Assembly: GCF_900230215.1 (NCBI RefSeq)
Contig: NZ_LT907982.1
Span: 3,141,001 to 3,205,000, forward strand
Length of the DNA stretch: 64,000 bases
Source: Jatrophihabitans sp. GAS493
GTDB lineage: Bacteria > Actinomycetota > Actinomycetes > Mycobacteriales > Jatrophihabitantaceae
Direction: 5' to 3'
The stretch's first letter is position 1. Each line of letters opens with the position of its first letter. The notes under the pieces are model-generated. The model was not told the origin of the DNA and searched no databases. It saw only the letters and a list, made by a program, of their open reading frames with translations. Shown here in pieces: positions 12,070 to 22,470 of this stretch. A program made the translations under genes and the position numbers.

Positions 12070-13308
12070 ATGAGTGATTCGAACGCTTCGGCGGGCTCGG
12101 CTCCGGCCCGCATCGTCCTCGGCGTAGGCGGCGGAATCGCCGCGTACAAGATCGCCGATGCGCTGCGCAAGTTCGTCGAGGCCGGCCACGACGTCGTCGT
12201 GGTGCCGACCGAATCGGCGTTGAAGTTCGTCGGCGCCCCGACCTGGGCCGCGCTCTCCCACAACCCGGTGGCCACCGATGTCTGGTCGCACGCCGAGGAC
12301 GTCCCGCACGTCCGTATCGGTCGGGAGGCCGACATCGTCGTGGTGGCACCGGCCACCGCCGATCTGCTGGCCAAAGCAGCCAACGGGTTGGCTGACGATC
12401 TGCTGACCAACACCCTCCTCACCGCCCGCTGTCCGGTCCTCTTCGTCCCGGCCATGCACACGGAGATGTGGGAACACCCAGCCACCGTCGCCAACGTGGC
12501 CACGTTGCGCCAGCGGGGGGCCACCGTGCTCGAGCCGGCGAGCGGCCGGCTGACCGGCGCCGACACCGGCAAGGGCCGGATGCCGGAACCGCTGGAGATC
12601 GTCCGTACCGCGCAACTACTACTAACCCGGGCCGACGCCCTGCCGCTGGATCTCGTCGGTCGCAGCGTCCTGATCAGTGCCGGCGGTACCCGCGAACCAC
12701 TCGATCCGGTGCGTTTCCTGGGCAATGCCTCCTCGGGCAAGCAGGGGTACGCGCTGGCCGCCGTCGCCGCCGCCCGGGGCGCAGCCCGGGTCACCCTGGT
12801 CGCCGCCAATGTCGAACTGCCCACGCCGGCCGGTGTCGAGGTGATTCGCGTCGGCACGGCGGCCCAACTGCACGACGCCGTGCTGAAGGCCGCCGTCTCG
12901 GCTGACGTCGTCGTGATGGCGGCCGCCGTCGCTGACTTCCGGCCGATCAACGCCGGGGCCTTCAAGATCAAGAAGTCCGGCGACGAGCCGGCGCCGGTCG
13001 TACTGGAGAAGAATGCGGACGTGCTCGCTGAGTTGGTGGCCACCCGGCGGCCGGGGCAGCTACTGGTCGGGTTCGCCGCCGAGACCGGCGACGAGCAGGG
13101 TGACGTGCTCCACCACGGGCGGCAGAAGCTGGCCCGCAAACGCTGCGATCTCCTCGTGGTGAACGCGGTCGGAGCCGACAAGGCCTTCGGACGTGACGAC
13201 AACGCCGGCGTCATCCTGGGCGCCGACGGCAGCGAACGAACCATTGACCCCGGGCCGAAGAACCTCTTCGCGGCCGCGGTCTGGGACGCTGTGGCCGACC
13301 TTTGGTGA
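12070..13308 (+). CDS. coaBC: bifunctional phosphopantothenoylcysteine decarboxylase / phosphopantothenate-cysteine ligase
   Basis: Carries out two consecutive steps of coenzyme A synthesis. The N-terminal CoaC flavodoxin-like half (about residues 12-190) opens with GVGGGIAAYK and contains the variant substrate motif PAMHTEMW (usually PxMNxxMW, so the Asn is His here). The C-terminal CoaB half starts near 195 (SAGGTREPLDPVR) and has the AFKIKK lysine motif. The 412 aa length is normal. The ATG at 12070 follows a 76 nt spacer after rpoZ with GAAGG upstream. Confidence 0.95.
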   Translation: MSDSNASAGSAPARIVLGVGGGIAAYKIADALRKFVEAGHDVVVVPTESALKFVGAPTWAALSHNPVATDVWSHAEDVPHVRIGREADIVVVAPATADLLAKAANGLADDLLTNTLLTARCPVLFVPAMHTEMWEHPATVANVATLRQRGATVLEPASGRLTGADTGKGRMPEPLEIVRTAQLLLTRADALPLDLVGRSVLISAGGTREPLDPVRFLGNASSGKQGYALAAVAAARGAARVTLVAANVELPTPAGVEVIRVGTAAQLHDAVLKAAVSADVVVMAAAVADFRPINAGAFKIKKSGDEPAPVVLEKNADVLAELVATRRPGQLLVGFAAETGDEQGDVLHHGRQKLARKRCDLLVVNAVGADKAFGRDDNAGVILGADGSERTIDPGPKNLFAAAVWDAVADLW

Positions 13309-13312
13309 CCCG

Positions 13313-13350
13313 GTCGCAGTGTCGAATCGGCACTGCGTCGGCACTGCGAC
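13313..13350 (+). terminator. hairpin pair between coaBC and metK
   Basis: GTCGCAGTG (13313-13321) can pair perfectly with CACTGCGAC (13342-13350), or its inner 7 nt with CACTGCG at 13331-13337. The two right arms lie in an exact 11 bp tandem duplication TCGGCACTGCG (13327-13337, 13338-13348). No T-run follows. It begins just after the coaBC stop, so it may be a terminator lacking U's, or a switchable structure in the metK leader. Confidence 0.4.
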
Positions 13351-13518
13351 AGTGGCGATGCCAGGGTTTCCCCACCAAGCGGATAGAGTTCAACCGGAAA
13401 TCGCGGGTCAAGCGCGTCTGCTCGGCCCGCACTCAGCACTTCAGCACGACGGTTCCGTACGAACCGGCTAGGTAATCGACCAAACCCGTCCCAAGAGACA
13501 TTGACACACGGAGAAGCT

Positions 13519-14712
13519 GTGACTCGCCGCCTTTTCACGTCCGAATCCGTCACCGAAGGGCACCCGGACAAGATCGCTGACCAGATCAGCGACTCCATCC
13601 TGGACGCCCTCCTGGCGCAAGACCCGTCCAGCCGCGTAGCAGTAGAGACGCTGATCACCACCGGCCAGGTACACGTCGCCGGTGAGGTGACCACGGACGC
13701 CTACGTCGACATCGCGACGATCGTCCGTGAGCGCATCCTGGAGATCGGCTACGACTCGTCGCGTAAGGGCTTCGACGGTGCCTCCTGTGGCGTCAACATC
13801 GCCATCGGCGCGCAGTCTCCGGACATCGCCCAGGGTGTCGACGACGCTTACGAAGCCCGCGTTGAGGGCGATGAGGACCCGCTGGACAAGCAGGGGGCCG
13901 GCGACCAGGGCTTGATGTTCGGCTTCGCCTGCGACGAGACCCCGGAGCTCATGCCACTGCCGATCGCGCTCGCGCACCGGCTCTCGCAGCGCCTCTCGGC
14001 CGTCCGCAAGGACGGTTCGGTCGCCTACCTGCGTCCGGACGGCAAGACCCAGGTCACCATCGAGTACATCGACGGCAAGCCGACCCGTCTGGACACCGTC
14101 GTCGTCTCCAGCCAGCACGCGGCCGACATCGATCTCGAGACCCTGCTCAAGCCGGACATCGCCGAACTGGTCGTCGCGCCTGAGCTCGAGGCCCTCGGCC
14201 TCGACACCGAGGGGTACCGCCTGCTGGTGAACCCGACCGGCCGCTTCGAGATCGGCGGCCCGATGGGCGACGCCGGTCTCACCGGCCGCAAGATCATCGT
14301 CGACACCTACGGCGGCTACGCCCGCCACGGTGGTGGCGCCTTCTCCGGCAAGGACCCGTCGAAGGTCGACCGTTCGGCGGCATACGCGCTGCGCTGGGTC
14401 GCCAAGAACGTCGTCGCGGCGAAGCTGGCCAGCAAGGTGGAGGTGCAGGTCGCCTACGCGATCGGAAAGGCCGAGCCGGTTGGCCTCTTCATCGAGACTT
14501 TCGGTACCGAGACGGTCGACCCCGAGCGCATCGCCGAAGCGATCTCGCAGACCTTCGACCTGCGCCCGGCCGCCATCATCCGTGACCTGGACCTGAAGCG
14601 CCCGATCTATGCGGCCACCGCAGCCTACGGTCACTTCGGCCGCGAACTCCCGGAGTTCACCTGGGAGCGCACCGATCGTGCGGAGCAGCTGGCGAAGCTC
14701 GCCAACGGCTAA
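13519..14712 (+). CDS. metK: S-adenosylmethionine synthase
   Basis: Makes S-adenosylmethionine from methionine and ATP. GTG 13519 is preferred over the upstream TTG 13501 because GGAG at 13510-13513 is 5 nt upstream and the protein then starts at the conserved [16 protein letters not shown]. The 397 aa product has the signature motifs [10 protein letters not shown] and [14 protein letters not shown]. The 190 nt upstream of the gene holds the hairpin pair above and a smaller CGGTTC/GAACCG stem at 13450-13466; I see no known SAM riboswitch architecture. Confidence 0.97.
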   Translation: MTRRLFTSESVTEGHPDKIADQISDSILDALLAQDPSSRVAVETLITTGQVHVAGEVTTDAYVDIATIVRERILEIGYDSSRKGFDGASCGVNIAIGAQSPDIAQGVDDAYEARVEGDEDPLDKQGAGDQGLMFGFACDETPELMPLPIALAHRLSQRLSAVRKDGSVAYLRPDGKTQVTIEYIDGKPTRLDTVVVSSQHAADIDLETLLKPDIAELVVAPELEALGLDTEGYRLLVNPTGRFEIGGPMGDAGLTGRKIIVDTYGGYARHGGGAFSGKDPSKVDRSAAYALRWVAKNVVAAKLASKVEVQVAYAIGKAEPVGLFIETFGTETVDPERIAEAISQTFDLRPAAIIRDLDLKRPIYAATAAYGHFGRELPEFTWERTDRAEQLAKLANG

Positions 14713-14724
14713 TTTCGCGTCCGG

Positions 14725-14754
14725 CGCGACCGTGCGCCGATTCGCCCGGTCGCG
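14725..14754 (+). terminator. stem-loop after metK
   Basis: CGCGACCG (14725-14732) and CGGTCGCG (14747-14754) form an 8 bp perfect stem with a 14 nt loop, 12 nt after the metK stop codon. There is no T-run, as is common for actinobacterial terminators. Confidence 0.4.
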
Positions 14755-14807
14755 TCAACCGTGAGGTCAACGATGTACCGATCCCGACAGCCGTGACAGA
14801 TACTGCA

Positions 14808-14850
14808 AACGCACTCGACGGAGCCCCGAGCGGGCCCCGTCGAGTGCGTT
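14808..14850 (+). terminator. strong 18 bp hairpin between metK and priA
   Basis: The arms at 14808-14821 and 14837-14850 are a perfect 14 bp inverted repeat, extended after one mismatch by GCCC/GGGC around a 5 nt CGAGC loop. Such an extended hairpin is unlikely inside a coding region and looks like a terminator of metK. It lies within the longest possible priA reading frame, which argues that priA starts further downstream. Confidence 0.55.
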
Positions 14851-14930
14851 CTGTCGTTGCGGCCGAGTCCGCCGCCGGCTCACCGGGCAAGCAGGCGCTT
14901 CAGCGGGGTCCTGCGGCCCGCAGCGGTCGG

Positions 14931-16952
14931 GTGCCGGCCCCGTCGTTGCCGATCGCCCGGCTGATGGTGGACGTGCCGCTTCCGCATCTGGACCGGGCCT
15001 TCGACTACGTCGTTCCAGCGGACCTTGACGAGCAGGTCAGCGCCGGCTCCCGGGTACGAGTCCGCTTCTCCGGGCGTCTGGTCGACGCGTACGTCCTCGA
15101 GCGTCTGGAATCAAGCGATCACGGCGGGCGACTCGCCTTCGTCGAACGGGCGGTCGGGTCACAACCCGTGCTCACCCCGGCAACCAGTCGGCTCTTCCGC
15201 AGCGTCGCCGACCGGTGGGCCGGAAACTTCGTGGACGTGGTTCGCCTCGGCGTGCCACCACGCCACGCCAGAGCCGAGGCGGCCGCCCGGCTGACTCCGC
15301 CGGGCCCACTGCCGGCGATCCCGGCCGTGGCGACCGGCTGGTCGCGCTACGCCAACGCCGCCGGGTTCTTCACGTCGCTGGCCGAGGGTGGCGCGCCGCG
15401 GGCGATCTGGAGTGCGCTGCCGGGGGAGTCGTGGCCGCAGCGGCTGGCCGAAGCCGCGCACCAGAGTCTGAGCGTCGGCCGCGGGGTCCTGCTGGTCGTA
15501 CCGGACGCCCGCGATCTGAGCCGCCTGGACGCCGCCCTCACCGCTCATCTCGGCCCCGGCCACCACGTGGCCATCTCGGCCGACCTCGGCCCTGAGCAGC
15601 GGTATCGGCGCTGGCTGGCGGTGCTGCGCGGCGACGTCCGCGCCGTTATCGGCACCCGGTCGGCTGCCTTCGCGCCGGTGCAGGACCTCGGCCTCGTCGT
15701 CATCTGGGATGACGGGGACGACCTGCACTCCGAACCACGGGCGCCCTACCCGCACATGCGCGACGTCCTGGTGCTGCGCTCCGGACAGTCGCAGGCGGGA
15801 CTGCTGGTGGGCGGCTTCGCGCGTACGAGTGAGGCGGCCTACCTCGTGCAGAGCCGATGGGGTCAGGAGATTACGGCCGATCGCTCGGTCATCCGGTCCT
15901 CGTCACCGCGCATCTCGGCCGCCGGCGACGACTTTGAGGTGGCCCGGGATGCCGCCGCCAGTTCGGCACGGGTGCCCAGCCTGGCGATCCGGGCCGCTCG
16001 GGCCGCACTGACGGCCGGACGGCCGGTGTTGGTGCAGGTGCCTCGCCGGGGGTACGTCCCGGCGCTGGCCTGCGCACGCGACCGGACGCCGGCCCGCTGC
16101 ATGACCTGCGCCGGGCCGCTGGCCATGGGGTCGGGCGGTGGCCGGCCCGCCTGTCGCTGGTGTGGCCGTCCGGCCACCAACTGGGCCTGCCCGCGCTGCG
16201 GGTCTACGCGGCTTCGAGCCGTCGTCACCGGGTCGGCCCGCACCGCCGAGGAGTTCGGCCGGATGTTCGCCGGCACGGTGATCCGTCACTCCGGAGGTGA
16301 CTCGGTGCTGTCCGATGTGCAGGCGCAGCCGGAGATCATCATCGCGACTCCCGGGGCCGAGCCCGTGGCCGCCCAGGGCTACGGTGCGGCGCTCCTACTC
16401 GATGCCTGGTCGTCGCTGTCCCGTCCTGAACTCAATGCCGGCGAGGAGGCACTGCGCCGCTGGGCGAATGCCGTTGCCCTGGTGCGGGCCGACGGTGAGG
16501 TCGTCGTGGTCGCCGATTCCTCGCTTCCGGTGGTGCAGGCCCTCATCCGCTGGGACCCGGCCGGATTTGTCGAGCGTGAACTACCTGACCGGCACGCGCT
16601 GCGGTTTCCGCCCTATGCCCGGTTGGCCAAGCTGACCGGGCCGGCCCATGCCGTCGAGGATCTGCTGCAGCAGGTCCAGATGCCGGTGAACTCCGAGGTG
16701 ATCGGCACCATCACGGTGGATGAGCCACCGACCGCGCCGTCCGGCTCCCGGGCGCTGGGCGCCGGTGCGGGAGCGGAGAGAGCGGGAGTGGGGGGAGCGG
16801 GAGTGGAGCCGGTGGAGCGAGCCATGGTGCGCTCGGCCCGTATGTCCGGCGGCGAGCTGGCGGCGGCACTGAAGGCCGCCGCGGCCGTCCGTTCGGCCCG
16901 CAAAGCGGCCGACGTTGTAAAGATCGAGTTGGATCCGACCGAACTCTTCTGA
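14931..16952 (+). CDS. priA: primosomal protein N' (PriA), helicase-degenerate actinobacterial form
   Basis: Replication-restart protein homologue. The frame is open from GTG 14793 (719 aa), but that start overlaps a strong hairpin; GTG 14931 gives 673 aa starting just before IARLMVDVPLPHLDRAFDY, where family members begin. The 3'BD domain is N-terminal. The Walker A position reads ALPGESW instead of GxxGxGKT and the DEEH box is IWDDGDD, so ATP-driven helicase activity is unlikely, as known for actinobacterial PriA. In the zinc region the first knuckle is C-A-R-D, so seven rather than eight cysteines remain. The start is uncertain. Confidence 0.85.
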   Translation: MPAPSLPIARLMVDVPLPHLDRAFDYVVPADLDEQVSAGSRVRVRFSGRLVDAYVLERLESSDHGGRLAFVERAVGSQPVLTPATSRLFRSVADRWAGNFVDVVRLGVPPRHARAEAAARLTPPGPLPAIPAVATGWSRYANAAGFFTSLAEGGAPRAIWSALPGESWPQRLAEAAHQSLSVGRGVLLVVPDARDLSRLDAALTAHLGPGHHVAISADLGPEQRYRRWLAVLRGDVRAVIGTRSAAFAPVQDLGLVVIWDDGDDLHSEPRAPYPHMRDVLVLRSGQSQAGLLVGGFARTSEAAYLVQSRWGQEITADRSVIRSSSPRISAAGDDFEVARDAAASSARVPSLAIRAARAALTAGRPVLVQVPRRGYVPALACARDRTPARCMTCAGPLAMGSGGGRPACRWCGRPATNWACPRCGSTRLRAVVTGSARTAEEFGRMFAGTVIRHSGGDSVLSDVQAQPEIIIATPGAEPVAAQGYGAALLLDAWSSLSRPELNAGEEALRRWANAVALVRADGEVVVVADSSLPVVQALIRWDPAGFVERELPDRHALRFPPYARLAKLTGPAHAVEDLLQQVQMPVNSEVIGTITVDEPPTAPSGSRALGAGAGAERAGVGGAGVEPVERAMVRSARMSGGELAAALKAAAAVRSARKAADVVKIELDPTELF

Positions 16953-16986
16953 CTTAAAAAGTCGCCGTACTGGCGGGTAGCCGCGC

Positions 16987-17754
16987 TCAGCCGGTGAGCA
17001 GTGACAGCTCGAAACTGTAGCGACTCGCGACATAGATATGGGTGGCGTACTCGACCACCGCGCCTCGCTGGTCGTGGGTCGTGCGCTGCATGGTGAGCAG
17101 TGCTGCGTTGCGCCGCTCGTCCAGCAGTCGAGCCTCCGCCGCGGTCGCGTTGCGAGCTCCGATCGCCTGGTTGGCCGAGTGGAGTCGGACCCCACGTTCT
17201 CGCATTATGGCGTAGAGACCGCGCTCCTCGAGGGCCTCCGAACTCATAGCTCCAGTGGCCTGCGGAAGGTAGTTGGTCAAGCGGGCGATCGGCTGACCCA
17301 TCGCTCCGCGCAGGCGCACGATTTCGATGACCGACTCACCCGGACTGATCTGCAATGCCCCGGAGATATCAGGGGATGCGGGTCCAGTCCGGTTTGAGAT
17401 GACGCGTGTCGTCGGGGTCTTGCCGCTGCGCAGCAGGTCGTCATACAGGCTGCTCAACTCCAACGGTCGCCGCATCCGATTGGAGACGACCCGCGTGCCG
17501 GCACCGCGCTGCCGCACGATCACGCCCTTCTCCACCAGGTACTCCATCGCGTGCCGCACGGTGGGTCGCGACATACCCAATCGCTCGGCCAGATCCAGCT
17601 CAGTCTCGACCCGCATTCCGGGGGTCAGGCGGCCGTCCAGGATGGCGGTCTCGATCTGCTGCGCGAGTTGGAAATAGAGCGGAACGGGTGTGGACCGGTC
17701 GACGGTGAGTCGACTGAAGACGCCCGCTGAAGCGTCGTTTGACTGTGCTGGCAT
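16987..17754 (-). CDS. GntR-family (HutC/UTRA) transcriptional regulator of the inositol cluster
   Basis: 255 aa from ATG 17754. An N-terminal winged helix (about residues 15-85; PVPLYFQLAQQIETAI, then the recognition region LAERLGMSRPTVRHAM) is followed by a UTRA effector domain (about 105-245). HutC-type regulators bind small metabolites and usually repress the divergent operon. It is transcribed away from iolA, and the shared spacer holds palindromes suited to a dimeric GntR protein, so it probably controls inositol catabolism. A -10-like CATACT lies 6 nt before the ATG. It converges with priA with only 34 nt between stops. Confidence 0.88.
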   Translation of the reverse strand: MPAQSNDASAGVFSRLTVDRSTPVPLYFQLAQQIETAILDGRLTPGMRVETELDLAERLGMSRPTVRHAMEYLVEKGVIVRQRGAGTRVVSNRMRRPLELSSLYDDLLRSGKTPTTRVISNRTGPASPDISGALQISPGESVIEIVRLRGAMGQPIARLTNYLPQATGAMSSEALEERGLYAIMRERGVRLHSANQAIGARNATAAEARLLDERRNAALLTMQRTTHDQRGAVVEYATHIYVASRYSFELSLLTG

Positions 17755-17775
17755 GGCCCAAGTATGGCAATCACT

Positions 17776-17808
17776 ATTGACAATGTCGATGTTTGTTTGT
17801 CTTGACAA
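17776..17808. promoter_or_regulatory. candidate operators of the GntR regulator
   Basis: Two palindromes share the 8 bp word TTGACAAT (17777-17784 and 17802-17809): ATTGACA-A-TGTCGAT at 17776-17790 (two mismatched positions) and TTGTC-TT-GACAA at 17797-17808 (perfect). The second matches the HutC-type GTNTANAC pattern in all but one position. An outer repeat TGGCAA (17765) / TTGCCA (17813) encloses both. The site lies between the regulator and iolA. Confidence 0.5.
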
Positions 17809-17955
17809 TCGGTTGCCACGAGAGGTTCTATTTCGTTGGTGTTACACGTAGGCCCTCCGGCGTAAGTGACGGAGTGGTGGCTGGCGCTGGGGTACGCGGC
17901 GCATTCCCGCATGACGGACGAGCAGTCGGAGCGCATCCGACGAAGGAGACATCGA

Positions 17956-19452
17956 GTGAAGACGATCAAGCATTGGCTCAACGGCGAGATCTGGGAGGGA
18001 ACGTCGACGCGGACGTCCACGGTGTTCAATCCCGCGCTCGGCACCCAGCAGGCCGAGGTCCTGCTGGCGTCGAAGGCCGATGTCGACACAGTCGCCGCGG
18101 CATCTCGCGACGCCTACGAGCTGTGGTCGCAGTCGTCGCTGAGTCAGCGCACCAAGGTGCTCTTTGCCTTCCGCGAGCTGGTCAACGGTCACATCGACGA
18201 GCTGGCCGAGTTGATCACCGATGAGCACGGCAAGGTGCTCTCGGACGCGGCCGGAGAGATCCAGCGCGGGCTGGAGGTGGTGGAGTTCGCCTGTGGAATT
18301 CCGACGCTGCTGAAGGGCGACTACAGCGACCAGGTCTCGACGAACGTCGACACCTACTCCTTCCGTGAGCCGCTCGGAGTGGTCTCCGGAATCACCCCCT
18401 TCAACTTTCCGGTCATGGTGCCGATGTGGATGCATCCCGTCGCCATCGCCTGTGGCAATTCCTTCGTTCTCAAGCCCAGTGAGCGAGACCCCTCAGCCTC
18501 GATGTTGATCGCCGAGCTCTGGAAGCGGGCCGGTTTGCCCGACGGCGTCTTCAACGTCGTCCACGGTGACAAGGAGGCGGTCGACGCCATCCTCGATTCG
18601 CCCGATATCGCTGCAGTCTCCTTCGTCGGCTCGACGCCGATCGCCCGTTACATCCACGAGCGTGCCTCGGCCACCGGTAAGCGTGTCCAGGCCCTGGGTG
18701 GGGCGAAGAACCACGCGATCGTCCTCCCGGATGCCGATATCGACTTCGCCGCCAAGCACCTGGTCGCCGCAGCCTTCGGCTCCGCCGGTGAGCGCTGCAT
18801 GGCGATCTCGGCCGCCGTCGCGGTCGGCAGCGCCGGCGATTCGGTGGTCGAGGCGGTCACCGCACTGGCCGCGGATGTCAAAGTCGGGTCGGGCCGGGAC
18901 ACCGACAATGAGATGGGACCGGTCGTCACCGCCGCAGCTCGGGATCGCATTGTCGGCCTCATCTCGACCGGCGAACGCCAGGGCGCCAAGCTGACCGCCG
19001 ACGGCCGTGAGGTGGTGATCCCCGGCTATGAGAGCGGCTACTTCGTCGGGCCGACCGTCCTGGACAACGTGACCACCGACATGGACGTCTACCGGGAGGA
19101 GATCTTCGGCCCGGTACTCGCGGTGCTCCGAGCGGAAACCGTCGACGAGGCGATTGCGCTGATCAACGCCAACCCCTACGGAAACGGGACGGCCATCTTC
19201 ACCTCCAGCGGCAGCGCCGCGCGCAAGTTCCAACGTGGCGTAAAAGTCGGGATGATCGGCATCAACGTGCCTGTCCCGGTGCCGATGGCGTACTACTCGT
19301 TCGGTGGCTGGAAGGACTCGCTCTTCGGCGACAAACACGTACACGGTCCAGAGGGTGTCTCGTTCTACACCCGAGCCAAGGTAGTGACCGCGCGCTGGCC
19401 GGAGGAGCACCACGCAGCCGACGCGAGTTACCACTTTCCGACGTCAAAGTAA
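17956..19452 (+). CDS. iolA: CoA-acylating methylmalonate-semialdehyde dehydrogenase
   Basis: Converts malonate semialdehyde, the end product of inositol breakdown, to acetyl-CoA and CO2 (also acts on methylmalonate semialdehyde). GTG 17956 is chosen over an upstream in-frame ATG at 17866 because AAGGAG (17943-17948) sits 7 nt upstream and the family N-terminus KTIKHWLNG follows. The 498 aa protein has FVGSTPIA and the catalytic Cys281 in GSAGERCMA. It is the first gene of the plus-strand inositol operon, divergent from the GntR gene. Confidence 0.94.
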   Translation: MKTIKHWLNGEIWEGTSTRTSTVFNPALGTQQAEVLLASKADVDTVAAASRDAYELWSQSSLSQRTKVLFAFRELVNGHIDELAELITDEHGKVLSDAAGEIQRGLEVVEFACGIPTLLKGDYSDQVSTNVDTYSFREPLGVVSGITPFNFPVMVPMWMHPVAIACGNSFVLKPSERDPSASMLIAELWKRAGLPDGVFNVVHGDKEAVDAILDSPDIAAVSFVGSTPIARYIHERASATGKRVQALGGAKNHAIVLPDADIDFAAKHLVAAAFGSAGERCMAISAAVAVGSAGDSVVEAVTALAADVKVGSGRDTDNEMGPVVTAAARDRIVGLISTGERQGAKLTADGREVVIPGYESGYFVGPTVLDNVTTDMDVYREEIFGPVLAVLRAETVDEAIALINANPYGNGTAIFTSSGSAARKFQRGVKVGMIGINVPVPVPMAYYSFGGWKDSLFGDKHVHGPEGVSFYTRAKVVTARWPEEHHAADASYHFPTSK

Positions 19453-19504
19453 GGCTTCGTCAATCGAGGCTCAAGGTTTAACCCTATCCCGAAAGGGGAA
19501 AGTC

Positions 19505-20503
19505 ATGATTCGCCGAAAGACAGCCCGGAGATACCTGGGCATCACGGCCATCGCGGTGACAGCGATGCTGGTGGCCTCGGCCTGCAGCAGCGCCAATGCC
19601 GTCAATCGCGTACACACGTCAGCCGGGAGTGGCAAGGGCGGCTACGGCTACAAGATCGCCGTCATCACCCACGGCGGGGCCGGTGACTCGTTCTGGTCGG
19701 TCGTGAAGAACGGTGCCGTCCAGGCCGGCAAGGACATGGGCGACAGCGTCACCTATCAGAGCAACGCCGATCCGACCCAGCAGGCCCAGTTGATCGACAA
19801 CGCGGTCAACCAGAAGCCGGATGGCATCGTCGTCTCGATGGCCAACCCGGAGGCCCTGAAGGCGTCCGTGCAGCGAGCGGTCGCGGCCGGTATCCCGGTG
19901 ATCACGATCAACTCCGGTGAAGCGGAGTCGAAGGCCTACGGCGCGCTGTACCACATCGGCTCCGATGAGACGGTGGCCGGACAGGCGGTTGGCACGCAAC
20001 TGAAGACCGCCGGGGTGAAGAACGTGGTCTGCGTGATCCAGGAGGCAGGCAACGTCGGGCTTGAGCAGCGCTGTGACGGGGTCAAGGCGACGCTGGGTGG
20101 CACGGTGACCAACCTGCAGGTGGACAACAACAACCTGCCGGGTGCTCAGCAGATCATCCAGGCCAAGCTGCAGCAGGACACCTCCATCGATGGGGTGGTC
20201 ACGCTGGGAGCCCAGGTCGCGACCGTCGCCGAAGCCGCGATCAAGGGAGCCGGGTCCAAGGCGAAACTGGCGACGTTCGATCTGAACGCCGACGTGGCGA
20301 AGGCGGTCGACGACGGAACGATCCTCTTCGCGGTTGACCAGCAGCCGTACCTGCAGGGCTACCTGGCGGTGACCGGATTGACGCTCTACAAGTCGAACCT
20401 GAACGTCATCGGCGGTGGCCTGCCCGTGCTCACCGGGCCGAACCTGATCACCAAGGCGAACGCGGCCGCGGTGCTCAAACTTGCCGCCGGAGGCACTCGA
20501 TGA
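19505..20503 (+). CDS. sugar ABC transporter substrate-binding lipoprotein (probable inositol)
   Basis: 332 aa with a twin-basic N-terminus, a hydrophobic segment (about residues 11-26) and a lipobox-like LVASAC with Cys27 as the acylation site. The mature part is a periplasmic-binding-protein type I fold of the ribose/myo-inositol family (KIAVITHGGAGDSFW near 50; repeated QQAQLIDNAV). It lies between iolA and a matching permease, which points to inositol or a derivative as ligand. AAAGGGG lies 6-7 nt before the ATG. Confidence 0.9.
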   Translation: MIRRKTARRYLGITAIAVTAMLVASACSSANAVNRVHTSAGSGKGGYGYKIAVITHGGAGDSFWSVVKNGAVQAGKDMGDSVTYQSNADPTQQAQLIDNAVNQKPDGIVVSMANPEALKASVQRAVAAGIPVITINSGEAESKAYGALYHIGSDETVAGQAVGTQLKTAGVKNVVCVIQEAGNVGLEQRCDGVKATLGGTVTNLQVDNNNLPGAQQIIQAKLQQDTSIDGVVTLGAQVATVAEAAIKGAGSKAKLATFDLNADVAKAVDDGTILFAVDQQPYLQGYLAVTGLTLYKSNLNVIGGGLPVLTGPNLITKANAAAVLKLAAGGTR

Positions 20504-21543
20504 CGGCCGTGACGGCCACGCCGGCTGACGAGCGGGTCGCGAACATCAACTTCATGCGGAGGCTGCTGGCCAAGCCCGAGTTCGGGGCGATCGTCGGGGC
20601 GATCGTGGTCTTCGTCTTCTTCGCTCTGCAGTCGGATGTCTTCCGCTCCGCAGCCGGCGCGGCGACCTGGCTGGACGCGGCCTCCAGCGTGGGGTTGATG
20701 GCGGTGCCGGTCTCGCTGTTGATGATCGGCGGTCACTTCGACCTGTCGGCCGGTGTGCAGACCGGAACGGCCGGTCTGGCCACCGGGATCATGACCACCT
20801 ACTGGGGCCTGAACGTCTATGCCTCATTGATCGTGTCGCTGTTGCTGATGCTGATGATCGGCTTCATCAACGGCTATCTCGTGACCAAGACGGGGCTACC
20901 CAGCTTCATCATCACGCTCGGAATGTTCCTCGGGCTGCAGGGCGTGAACCTCGGCATCACCAAGCAGGTGACGAACACGGTCCAGGTCAGCAACCTCGAC
21001 CTGGTTCCCGGCTACAAGGCACTGAAAGATCTGCTGGGCAGTTCGCTGACCATCGGCACTAACCACTTCCCGATCGCGATCCTGTGGTGGATCATCATCA
21101 CCGCGATCGGCACCTGGATCCTGCTCAAGACCCGCTTCGGAAACTGGATCTTCGCCACCGGCGGCGAGCTGACCGCCAGCAAGAACATCGGTGTCCCGAC
21201 CCGCAGGACGACGATTGCCCTCTTCATGATGACCTCGGCCACGGCGTGGTTTGTGGGCAACACCCAGATCGTTCGCTTCGGAACGATCCAGGCTCAGGTC
21301 GGTATCGGGCAGGAGCTGATCTACATCGTCGCGGCGGTGATCGGCGGCTGCCTGCTCACCGGTGGCTACGGATCGGCGATCGGTGCCTCGATCGGTGCTC
21401 TCATCTTCGGAATGACCCAGCAGGGCATCGTCTACGCCGGCTGGAACTCGGACTGGTTCAAGTTGTTCGTCGGGGCGATGCTGCTGCTCGCAGTGCTCTC
21501 CAACCAGGCCGTCCGCCGCTTTGCCGAACAGAGTAGGAGATAG
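20500..21543 (+). CDS. sugar ABC transporter permease (RbsC/BPD_transp_2 family)
   Basis: 347 aa, about ten hydrophobic segments, with the family landmark [19 protein letters not shown] segment ([11 protein letters not shown] near residue 76) and a C-terminal [15 protein letters not shown]. It starts in an ATGA overlap with the binding protein and is followed after 4 nt by the ATPase, forming one carbohydrate importer of the CUT2 class. Substrate assignment to inositol is inferred from the cluster. Confidence 0.92.
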   Translation: MTAVTATPADERVANINFMRRLLAKPEFGAIVGAIVVFVFFALQSDVFRSAAGAATWLDAASSVGLMAVPVSLLMIGGHFDLSAGVQTGTAGLATGIMTTYWGLNVYASLIVSLLLMLMIGFINGYLVTKTGLPSFIITLGMFLGLQGVNLGITKQVTNTVQVSNLDLVPGYKALKDLLGSSLTIGTNHFPIAILWWIIITAIGTWILLKTRFGNWIFATGGELTASKNIGVPTRRTTIALFMMTSATAWFVGNTQIVRFGTIQAQVGIGQELIYIVAAVIGGCLLTGGYGSAIGASIGALIFGMTQQGIVYAGWNSDWFKLFVGAMLLLAVLSNQAVRRFAEQSRR

Positions 21544-21547
21544 CGAA

Positions 21548-22432
<885 letters not shown>

Positions 22433-22470
22433 TTGACACCGTCGGGACGAGGATCGGGAGGAGGACGGCT

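Noticed and set aside
13309..13518. SAM riboswitch upstream of metK.
   Set aside because: The conserved cores of SAM-I, SAM-II and SAM-IV elements could not be found; only simple hairpins are present.
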